Assembly: GCF_963678635.1 (NCBI RefSeq) | Contig: NC_087070.1 | Coordinates: 43,198,988-43,262,987, forward strand | Source: Symsagittifera roscoffensis | Taxonomy: Eukaryota > Xenacoelomorpha > Acoela > Convolutidae | DNA length: 64,000 nt | Reading direction: 5' to 3' | Shown here: piece after piece, positions 23,710 to 33,617 of the stretch | Numbering within the stretch: position 1 is the stretch's first letter | Layout: every line of letters begins with the position of its first letter | The notes under the pieces: generated by a model | What the model was told of the DNA's origin: nothing | What the model saw: the letters and a program-made list of their open reading frames with translations, nothing else | Database searches by the model: none | Translations under genes and position numbers: made by a program

Positions 23710-24010
23710 TCGAGGTATGGTTCGACTGTGCTCGAGGTATGTTTCGGCTGTGCTCGAGGCATGTTTCGACCGTGCTCGAGGCTTAATTGCACTATCATCG
23801 AGGTATATTTCGACCGCGCTTGATCAAAGTTTGATAAGTTTTGACCGTGCTCGAGGTATGCTTCGACGGTGCTCGAGGTATGTTTCGACCGTGCTCGAGG
23901 CATGTTTGTACTGTAATCGAGGTGTGTTTGGACCGCGCTTGATCAAAATTTGTTAATTTTTGACCGTGCTCGTGGTATGTTTCGACCATGCTCGAGGTAC
24001 ATTTCGAGAT
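23710..24010. repeat. 22-bp minisatellite with a 119-bp higher-order period
   Basis: About twelve copies of a 22-bp unit (GACCGTGCTCGAGGTATGTT) are present. Every fifth unit is replaced by a longer variant beginning GACCGCGCTTGATCAAA, which occurs at 23812 and 23931, giving a 119-bp higher-order repeat. Overlapping ORFs on both strands (23595-23989) are produced by the repeat and are not genes. Confidence 0.88.
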
Positions 24011-24413
24011 TCTGTTTGACCCGAAATCCTGTCTTGGCTATTCTTTTTTGGTCTAGAACTGACATTGTTTTTTGTTTGACTTTACAAGTCGAAAATTAGA
24101 GTGGGCACCTCGACCCATGATTTCTTCTGTAAGATGATAAAAAATATTCTATAATCAAGTTTGACTTTGATATCCTGTTGTTAGTTTAGTGGTTCTACAC
24201 AGTTCTTGAATGAAAGCACCAATATGCGAGCCGCTCAGCTCTTTGCGGATAACTGTTTCCGTGCTCTGAATAAAACCTACACGCAATTATTTCGGTTATT
24301 TTTCTTGGCAGCCAACAGTTGCCTCAACTTCCAAGCAGAGTCACGGATACTATTGGTGATAACAATTTTTCTCTTAACTATTGTATCATCCTTAAGCTCA
24401 ATAATGGTTGAAA

Positions 24414-24777
24414 CACTAGTGGACAAAATTAAGTGCAAATTCAGGATTTTAATCTGTAAAATACCTTTTTTCAGCGTACATTTTGGACAACTCACTTGCT
24501 AAAATGAGGTTTCTTACTCCGCTTGTTCAAGAAAGATTTCAGTACGATGCAAAACTTAGAGCAGATGAGGAAAACTGGCATTTTCAGACCCGGATTACAT
24601 TGGTAAGTCATAAAAACTAAAAATTGATACTTTCGTAGATGGTAGCTCTGATCATTTTCTCTCGGTCAATGTAAAAATTTTACTGAACTTCGAAGGAAAT
24701 GTTCCCAAATTATACTTTGAAAACAGGCATTTTACAGAGTGAAACCTAGAATTTGCGCTTACTTTTGTCCACTAGTG
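24414..24777. mobile_element. 364-bp inverted-repeat element (family M3)
   Basis: Both ends read CACTAGTGGACAAAA inward, and the inverted similarity continues for ~50 bp at roughly 85 percent (through GCAAATTC and CTGTAAAAT). TA follows the right end, while AA precedes the left end, so a TA duplication is possible but not certain. Its interior holds an exon-like ORF (24505-24602, plus strand) ending in a perfect GTAAGT donor. Structure suggests a Tc1/mariner-like MITE. Confidence 0.8.
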
Positions 24778-24836
24778 TATTTTTTGAGCGGAAAAATTGA
24801 GGGGAAAAAGTCAATAACTTATCAAAATAAATATAC

Positions 24837-25178
24837 CTTGGCGTTCGGCAGACTCATTTGACTGGCAAAATGGCGCAACACGCAATACTTTGAATTCCTC
24901 AGCGGCGTGAAATCTGTCTGAAGAGAATTCGTCTTGTTCTTTTCTTGCAGCTTCTTCAGTCTTTTATGATAACTGTTCACAAAATACGCACACTTGTACA
25001 ACTCCACAAAAAGGTCAAATATAAACTGACTTATTCTGTGAAGTTTTGTGTTGTATTTTTTGCATAACTCGGTGACACTGTGGCGCGCGTTTTTATCGCA
25101 AAGGTCACAAAATAAGGAAGAGTCGCAAAAATTTTCACATTTTATGCAATTTGCGACTAAAGATTTCAAAGTCGCCAT
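24837..25178 (-). CDS. Host gene, first coding exon (Cys-rich N terminus)
   Basis: The ATG at 25178 is in good context (CAAAATGG) and opens 114 codons that end exactly at a donor AAG/GTATAT (24837/24836), phase 0. The N terminus carries a CxxC...CxxC array (CIKCENFCDSSLFCDLC), which looks like a treble-clef or B-box-like zinc site. A helical basic segment follows (NSYHKRLKKLQEKNK). The next supported exon downstream (22192) starts in the same phase. No family is recognised. Upstream DNA shows no clear TATA box. Confidence 0.65.
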
Positions 25179-25179
25179 T

Positions 25180-28100
25180 TTGGATTGTTGTTAAATTTTT
25201 TAAGAAAATCGAAATAGATAAAAAACAAGCTTATTCGCGGTCAAAATTAAGCCATTCAAGAAGTTTTCTTTGCGTTTGTACAATTTTGACGAAATTTTCT
25301 TTCGAACGCATAATGCTCACTCATAATGTACCAAGTGAAAGAATTCAGCTCTAAGCATTCAACTGCGAATACAATGTCAATATGCCAACTCGCTATGAAC
25401 CATTTTTATTTGATTTGGGTCTTGTAAGTTTGAGCAAAACGAAGTTGATTAGTTTTATTGCTCGTTTTCTGGTGGAATTCGAAATCAATAAACATTCAGA
25501 TCAAGCTTAATTGATCAAGCATCTGTATCTGTTTGCTGAACGTTACATGCTTAGGCCTAGTTAATTTGCCATAGGACTTTTCGTTATGTTTCCAAATCAT
25601 AGCCAAGAAAAACCTTCAGCTTGGCGCTGAATCATTTCTATAAAAAGAGAGGCCATCGAATATTTTGGTCATGATAATTAGAAGTTTGTAGTCTAATTTC
25701 GTATTATCATAACCAAGATATACCAGATGTAATAATCAAAGAAGTCATCAAAAATACTTTTATCAAAAAATGTATTTAGTTATTTAGTCCTGTTGGGGTA
25801 ACGAAATAGGCTAATTATGAGTCCGGATGTTATTTCTAAGCATTTTTTTAATCTCGAAAGCCCCCAAAAAAACGTCATAAAATCAGTTCGACGATCAGAA
25901 ACATTTTTCAGTTTTATTTCAATTCAGTTTTTGTGAAGAAAAAAGCTTTGAAACTCATCTTTTTAGACAAATTTAGGGTGAATAGTCATTCTTCAATTAG
26001 ACGATGAGTTTTTTAGTTTCTTACTCAACTATTTAGAAAAATGCTTCTACCAGCGTGAAGCTATAAAACGTCTATGAGGAGTTTCTCAGCTTTGAAAAAG
26101 GAGGAAAACATCAGAAAAAAAATTTAAAAAAAATTTGATTTTTTTGAAACACCCCTTAACGCTATACAAAGTAATTTCAATGCAATACTTATTCTGAGCT
26201 GGAATTAAACGCCGTTTACGAGTTAATTGCACAAAATATAATGAATCTTAGCTATCCTAAATTGATCATGTGAAGGCTTTTACAAAAAAAGGTCTCAATT
26301 ATCAAATTTTAGAAGGAATTTGTCTGAACGAACTAAAACCACATCAAGCACAACTATTCTATCCTTTCATCGAACATTGGCGCAACAAACCAACAACAAC
26401 ATGAAAACAATTGCGGTTCCGCCATCATTCTGAAAAAAAATCTAATATACTCAGAAAAATTAAAACTTGATAACTTATTTATCCGAAACTTGCCGGGTTG
26501 GCAAATTCAAATCCATATTTATTTATGAAAAACGATTGCAAGCAAAATATCTGTTGGAACAAGGGTGAGCACAGGGTTTCAATATCTTTCAGATAACCAG
26601 AATGTCATTACAAGGCCAAAGTGTGCATTCTGTGCGTTTTATGCTGGTTGCGCATCAAACAAATACCTAAGACACTGTACCGGTCAAAATTGCTCTTGCA
26701 ATAGGCGACTTTGCGGAATCCGCAAAAATCTTTGCGAAACCTGAAAAATTTGTATATTCAGAAACAAATAATAAGACATGCATATAGTTGAAATAAGCTG
26801 TTGAGTTATCTGTAAGTAGAATCCGCAAAATTTAAGTGAAAACCGCATTTTTTTTTGCGAAGTCCATTTACATATCGTTCAATTACTAGGAGTTCACCAG
26901 CAAATTCATCTCAATTACTAGGTCGATCAGCTACCTGTTGAAATACTAAACGTTCGATCTCAATTGCTACCCCTAACTTCCTTCTCAATTTCTGTCAAAC
27001 ACCCATCTTCGATCTCAATTCCTGACAAAAACACAAAACTTCGATCTCAATTCCTTCGATCTCAAAAACTGCTTTTTTCCTCCATAAGATAACGAATCTG
27101 TTTGCTGCCGGAGAGCCTAAACGCTAGTCTGATCTAAATGAGAGACCATAGGCTCCATGACACCATCCAGACAACAGCTCTTTCCTAATCGACTTGAAAA
27201 CCGGACTTACCATTAATCAGATTTACCACCTACTTACCACTAGACATACCATTTTCAATGTGTTACCACTAGTCAAAAACATGTTTGAACACACAGCAAT
27301 CAAGAAAAATACCTATTTTCCCAAACAAAATTGCAAAATTCTCATATACGAAAAAACCAAATAGCCATTGAAATAGCCCATTGGCGAGCTGACGTATCCT
27401 TTGGGCTTCACTCAAGAGTCCCTTCACCACAAACCTCTATAAAATTTAGGAAAGAGCCGAAGTTATCCCTTTTTTTTAACGCAAGAAACTACCAACAGCA
27501 ACCTTTGAAAACCAAAATGTAAGCGTTGTAACAATGCTATGCTGAAAAAATGCGATGTGAATAAATACCCCAAGAATAATGTTCTGACAAAAAATATCAA
27601 TTTTTGATCATAGATCCCAATAGTTTCCCGTTAAAAACATTGTGGTAAATTTTGAGCAAGAGGTAGTTAAGACGGGTTCAAAATTTTTAGATGATCGATT
27701 TATGAGGTAATACACTAGTCTCAAAGAAGAAATTATCACATTTTAATATTTTTCATAGATTTTTATGAACTCATCTCTTTCACTTTGACCTAATTTCGCA
27801 CTCGTCTAACTGCGCCGCATCCATTAGCTAATTCATTGATTATGATAGCTAGTGTTGATATGCCAGCTCGAAGGGTCACTGAATCAATCTTACTGACTAA
27901 ATCATTCGTTGAATAGTGCTTCTATTATAGTGTTTAAAACGGAGGAAGTACGAGTGTTTTAGGCTTTGGACTGCTAATAAATTACGGTTTCCGTGCGTGG
28001 TTTCAATTTCCATCTCTATTGAATGGCTTACAGTAACTACTCTTTAGCTTATGAATTAAACAATTTTAATTTTTCACAATTAAATAAAATAAAATGACAT
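25180..28100. other. Intergenic DNA, upstream of the host gene
   Basis: No gene is supported. About 26690-26880 contains TTTGCGGAATCCGCAAA and related motifs of the array family. About 26900-27070 contains a short minisatellite built on TTCGATCTCAATTCCT (5-7 imperfect copies). The ORFs at 25151-25354 and 27331-27522 lack coding character. Confidence 0.45.
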
Positions 28101-31100
28101 TTGTTGTTATCAATTGTACATTTTAAAAAAAGGTACAAGTCCTTCCTTTGAATTTTGGAATGCCATAAATAAAAATTCCAGTGCTAGCTTTTAATTGTTC
28201 ATATGCAAGCTCAGTAGAAGCGAAATTGGAATCTAATTGCCGTTTGCTGACTCCGCTATTTTGAGGGTTCCGTTCACTTACACTTGCGGATTCTACTTGA
28301 AATTTGCGGAGTCAACTTACAGTTGCGGAGTTCGGAACAAAAGGCAGTGTTCGCTTTTTGCGAAATCCGCGACTCAACAAAAGTTCCGACAAATTTTACA
28401 TCACAGGTATTTGCACAAAAAGCAAGCCCCTTGAGATTAAGACATTCATTGCTGTAAAGTCGTTCAGTGTTTATGACTTAACCATTCAAAAAGAACTCGC
28501 ATCATTTTTCTAAACAAAAAATTTTATTCGTTTTACATAAATTGAAGTTTAATCTGAAAATTTTGTGACTTAATATAATTCGCGAGAAACGAAAACTTTA
28601 TACATAAACTAGTTTTCAATTTATTACATGTTTTATGTACGCTGGACCTCTCTATGATAATTGATTTTTCACGGGATCGTTTTATCATAGTAGTCTTCAG
28701 GGTTTGCCCTCTTATATTGATTTTTCTCTCGACTCATCTCAAGAACTCTCTCATGATTTGAATTCACTCTATCATCTCATCCCAAATACTGCTTTCATAA
28801 TTTGAATTCAATCTCCGCACACTAGATTTTTATTTCGGACTACTGAAATGCCAAACACTGATCTTATTCAGCAAAATGCAATGTTTTGTCTTTCCAAACT
28901 TTTTAGCTTCACATAATGATGTAATTCGACCTTCTTTTTCCTAAAATATGATCCCCAAAAACTGCTTGCTTGCAATAGGTATCCCGAATACTAAAAGGTG
29001 ACCTACACCGGTTAAGTTAAACCATGTTTTAAGATTGCCAATGGTTCAAAACCTTGCTTTTAAATTTTACATTGCAAAAGATAAAATTCCAGTGCTAGCT
29101 TTTAATTGTTTATGTGCGAGTCTTAGCTAGCCTAGAGAATCAGAATCCAATTACAGTTTGATGAATCCGTTTTTTTTAAGGACCCACTTACAAAATTTGC
29201 AGACTCCATTTACATTTGCTGATTCTACATAAGTTTTGCTGAATCCGCTTACAGTTGCGGAAACCAAAAAAACTAGTTTCGCTTAGAAAAAAGTGCCGAC
29301 AAAATTTACTTTACAGGTAATTGTACAATAACAAGGAGAATCAGAAAATTTTTTCTCCAAAACTGTTGACTGTTTACGACTTAGCACTTCAGAAAGATCT
29401 CGCATTATATTCGTAGGCAAAAATTTTTTTGTTCGTTTTACCTACAGACCTCACCGTTCACCATCTTTTAAGGTGTATCACGAAAAAAAGGCAAAAGTGA
29501 AATTTGGTGACAAAAAAACTAAACTATTTAGACTTGCTAATAATTAAAATTGCTGCAGCGAGCATATTTTCTGATATAAGCAAAATAATTATTAGAAATT
29601 TTAATCTGAAAAGTTTCTAACTTAACATAATTGGCGAGAAACAAAAACTTTATATTTAAATTAGTTTTCATCTTTTTACATGCTTTATTTACGCGGGACT
29701 TGTCTATGGTAATTGATTTTTCACAGGACAATTCTATCATAGTAGTATCCAGGTTGTGCCCTCATATATTGATTTTTCTCTCGACTCGTCTCAAGAACTC
29801 CCTCATGATTTGAAGTCACTCTATCATCTCATCCCAATTACTGCTTTCATAATTTGAAATCAATCTCCACCCACTAGATCTTTGTTTCGGACTACTGAAA
29901 TTTCAAACACTGACCTTATTCTGCAAAATGCGATGCTTTGTCTTTCCAAACCTTTTAGCTTCAAATAATGATATTATTCGGTCTTCTTTTTCCAAAAATA
30001 TGAACCCAAAAACTGCTTGCTTGCGATAGGTATCCCGAATACTAAAAGGTGACCTACACCGGTTCCGTTAAACCATGTTTCAAGATTGACAATGCTTAAA
30101 ACTTTGCTTTTAGTTTTCGTATTGCAAAAGATAAAAATTCTATTGCTAGCTTTTAATTGTTTGTATGCGAATCTTAGCTAGCTTAAAAAATCGGAATCCA
30201 CTTACAGTTTGCTGAATCCGCTTTTTTTGCAGACTCCACTTACAAAATTTACAGACTCTACTTATATTTATTGATTCTACGTAAGTTTTGCTGAATCCAC
30301 TTACAGTTGCGGAAACCAGAACAACTAACAATTAGCTATATTTGCTTGTTGCGGAATCCGCGTTACAACAAAAGCGCCGACAGAATTTATTTTATGAATA
30401 ATTGTACAATAACAAGGTCCCTTGAGAATCAGGAAATTATTTCTCCAAAACTGTTGAATGTTTACGACTTAGCCATTCAGAAAGATCTCTCTTTATTTTC
30501 CTAGGCAAAAAGTTTTGTTCGTTTTACCTACAAAGCTCACTGTTCACCATCTTTTCAGGTGTAAAACGAAAAAAAGGCAAAAGTGAAGTTTTGCGACAAA
30601 AATATAACAGTTTATACTGGCTAATAATTAAAATAGCTGCAGCGAGCATATTTTGTGATATAAGGAAAATAATGATTAGAATGTTTAATCTTTCTGACTC
30701 ATTATATTTTGCTAGGTTTTGACATGAATTATTTATAGAAAAATTAGTTTTCAAATTATTAAATTCTCTACGCAAGCAAGACCTCTCTATCATAATTGAT
30801 TTTTCATGTCTATCATAATTGATTTTTCAAGGGACCCCTATATCATAATAGTACCTAGGATGTGCCCTCATATATCGATTTCACTCTCGTCTCTCCTCAG
30901 GTACTGCCCTCTTGATTTGAACTCACTCTATCATCTCATCACAAATAATGCCTTCTTGATTTGAATTCACCCTCCACCTACTAGAAAGATTTTGGGACTA
31001 ATAGAATATCAAATACTTTCCCAATTTTTTGGTCTCCTGTATCCAAAACTATGAATAAGTTCAGTAAAAAACTGGAATCTACTTACAATTTTCTATTTCT

Positions 31101-31988
31101 GCTTTTATTTACCGATTCCACTTACAAATTTTGCACATTAAACTTATATTTGCGGACTCTTTTTGAATTTTGTGGAGTCCATTTACACATGTGGAATCCA
31201 GAACCACTAGCTATATTCGCTTGTTGCAGAATCCGCGATACATAAAAAAGGCCGAAATTTACATTTCAAGTGTTTCTACAAAAACCAGTTCTTTTGAGAA
31301 TAATACATTCAATGCTCTAAAACCGTTCCATGTTTAAGATAGCCTTTCAGAAAGATCTCGCATCATATTCCCGAACAAAAATGTTTTTTCATTTCAACTA
31401 AAGTCTCTCACCATTCTTAGGTGGATAATAAAAAAAAACGCCACAAGTGAAATTTGATGACAATTTAAACCATCTAGAGTTGCTAAAATCAAGATAAATT
31501 GAGGCGAGCAAATTTCATGATATAAGCAAAATTATTTTTACAATGTTTATTCTTGAAAGTTTCTGACTCGACATATTTCCCGAGATTTTTGATATGATTA
31601 ATTTATACATAAATTGGTTTTCAATTTAGTACACAATTAATGCACGCGGGATGATGTGTTTATGATAATTGATTTTTAAAGGGACAATTCTATCATGATG
31701 GTGCCCAATTGTGCCCTCATATATTGATTTTTCTCTCGTCTCATCTCAAAAATTCCCTCATGATTTGAATTCACTCTATCATCTCATCCCAATTACCGCT
31801 TTTATAATTTGAATTCAATCTCCATCCACTAGATCTTTGTTTCGGACTACTGAAATTTCAAACACTGACCTTATTCTGCAAAATGCGATGCTTTGTATTT
31901 CCAAACCTTTTAGTTTCAAATAGAAACATTATTCGGTCTTCTTTTTCCGAAAAAATGATCCCAAAAACTGCTTGCTTGCAATAGGTAT
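28100..31988. repeat. Array of ~0.9-1.05 kb repeats (left part)
   Basis: Units are anchored by GCTAGCTTTTAATTGTT at about 28180, 29094 and 30145, and by a worn version near 31060. Each has an AT-rich half and a half full of short TTGCGGAGTCCACTTACA-type motifs. Alternate units are more alike (30145 resembles 56052; 31060 resembles 56990), implying a ~1.95 kb dimeric period. The array is interrupted at 31988 by the retrotransposon and resumes at 55938. ORFs inside are read-through of the repeats. Confidence 0.85.
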
Positions 31989-32270
31989 TGTAACATTCGC
32001 CCAAATACTACACAGCGACGGAGCGTAGAAAAAGTACCTATTAACGACTGGCAGGCGTCAGTTACCTTAATCCTACTCGTTTTTCACCGTCTCGACCTTG
32101 CCAGTTGATTTTCTGGTCTGTTTAGGGCTAAGTAAAAAGTTACTATTTTTAGGCCATCAGTCAAACGACTTTTGATCAGCTTTCGTTTACATGCGAACAC
32201 AACCACATAGCTGAGTCTCGGATCCTCAGACTACGTGATTGTCATTAAAAACACGGCTCGAACAACCTAT

Positions 32271-32276
32271 TTTAAT
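32271..32276 (-). terminator. Candidate poly(A) signal of the element (ATTAAA)
   Basis: ATTAAA in sense lies in the 3' LTR, about 145 bases downstream of the candidate TATA box position of the same LTR. That spacing would leave a short R region. No AATAAA is seen in this part of the LTR. Confidence 0.35.
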
Positions 32277-32588
32277 ATGTTTTTGTGTGACAGTTCTATA
32301 TTAAATCCATTGGAGATGGATTGACCCTTTCCTCTTTCTAGCTACTCATGTTCTGAAATATCAAACAATAACGGTGTTAATTAAGAGATCTTTCACATTC
32401 CAGCAGCTATAAAGTTAGTTTATACAGTCCCTTCACATAGAACAGTCTCTGGGGGACCAAAACTCCGCTCCCGTAATATTCCTGAGATAACGCTCTTATC
32501 TCCTCTACTTTGTGTCCCGGGAGGGTTCCGTGGTGTATTTCTTCCCCCACTGAAGCCTCCTTCTCCACCAATATCTGTTGACAAGTGT

Positions 32589-32615
32589 CTTATCGTGCGT
32601 TGTTGCCACGATAAG
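32589..32615. repeat. LTR hairpin with 9-bp stem
   Basis: CTTATCGTG and CACGATAAG flank a 9-base loop. The structure is present unchanged in the other LTR at 55655-55681. It could act in the RNA (R or U3 region), but its role is unknown. Confidence 0.8.
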
Positions 32616-32847
32616 AGGCTTCGTATTTTCCGTCTCTGGTACGACTGTTTTTCACAATATCTGTCGTTGTTCTGAATTTCGTCACTTTTTCAGTCAAAAT
32701 GGACGTTTTTCGTATTTCTGAGAAATATCAATTTGAAAATCGAATTTTTAAAAATAAATATTCCAGAATATTCTGACCCTCCTTCGCAATACTTTTTCGT
32801 CAATAAGGCCTTTAGTCGTTCTTTTTTACGTCGCCGGAAGGTTGTGC

Positions 32848-32871
32848 TGTGCCATCTGGCAGAATGGCACA
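32848..32871. repeat. Perfect inverted repeat at the LTR edge
   Basis: TGTGCCAT-CTGGCAGA-ATGGCACA forms an 8-bp stem at the very first bases of the LTR in element sense. The right LTR has the same at 55914-55937. The outer arm includes the terminal bases that integrase must recognise. Confidence 0.85.
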
Positions 32872-33617
32872 TACTCCCCGGACAGTCCCCATCAATGTCC
32901 CTATTGATCGCATAACACCGGGTTATCGTCAAGTAGTTATCCAGTTTTCTGTAATCAATCTTACAAATCGCATTAGAAAATGAAATTTATCTACCCTACC
33001 TCAACTCACTACGTGTTCACAAATGGCATCGTACTACATCTCACTGCCTTTCAACATTTTCACAAAATTTGCACCATGAGGAGTGTCTTAGATAAAATTT
33101 CTTTTCTGACTACTTACGTCGTCTTGCCATAAAACTTCTTTTCGCTCTTTGTGATTAAAAAGTGGGACGTGGCACGGCCACGCACCCGTTAAAATTAACT
33201 TAACACTACTCACCAAGTATAATCAGTCATTTATGCAGTCCTTTCAATATTAAAACTAAGAAACTCTGTGGCTAGGAAAGTTATTGAGTTACCCACCCTT
33301 CCCGAGCGAGTTTACTCAAACTTACCATGTCGCCACACAGTGAATTTGTGTCTTACACAGGTTAAAACTTCAGTCGTGAATAAATAGGTAAATATACTCA
33401 CCTAGATTCCTCATATACATACATAAATAGCCATAAGTAAAATCAAGAATTTCAACAATTTTAACAGTTGCAACATTTCCAAAGTTTGGTTTGACCAAAC
33501 TAGATCAAAACAAAAAGTTTCACAAGTTCAATAATCAAAACTTGGTTGATTGGTTCTAGTTTTAACACACAAAGACAATCAAGTTTTTTCTCCTTCTCTT
33601 CTCTTCTTTGGTCATCT
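32872..33617 (-). other. 3' non-coding tail of the element with candidate polypurine tract
   Basis: This lies between the stop of the giant ORF and the 3' LTR, with no ORF. The sequence abutting the LTR reads GGGGACTGTCCGGGGAGTA in sense. It is only partly purine, so CGGGGAGTA would be a short plus-strand primer. Near 33480 a perfect palindrome AGTTTGGT-TTG-ACCAAACT is present. Confidence 0.5.

Larger units (their letters stand above)
31989..32871 (-). repeat. 3' LTR (883 bp)
   Basis: This matches the right LTR with about five substitutions. It has an extra 46 bp (about 32497-32542, containing GGGAGGGTTCCG) that is missing from the other LTR, between short CTCTT/TTCTT repeats. In gene sense it starts TGTGCCAT and ends GTTACA. 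A candidate poly(A) signal ATTAAA lies at 32271-32276 in sense orientation. Short ORFs on both strands (32690-32932) are repeated in both LTRs and are not treated as genes. Confidence 0.95.

Noticed and set aside
23595-23989. Overlapping ORFs on both strands in the minisatellite
   Set aside because: A 22-bp repeat free of stops opens several frames at once; this is not coding evidence.
32690-32932. ORFs on both strands inside the LTR, repeated at 55745-55978
   Set aside because: They lie in U3, are mirrored on the opposite strand, and differ in length between LTRs because of flanking sequence. No start context or domain.
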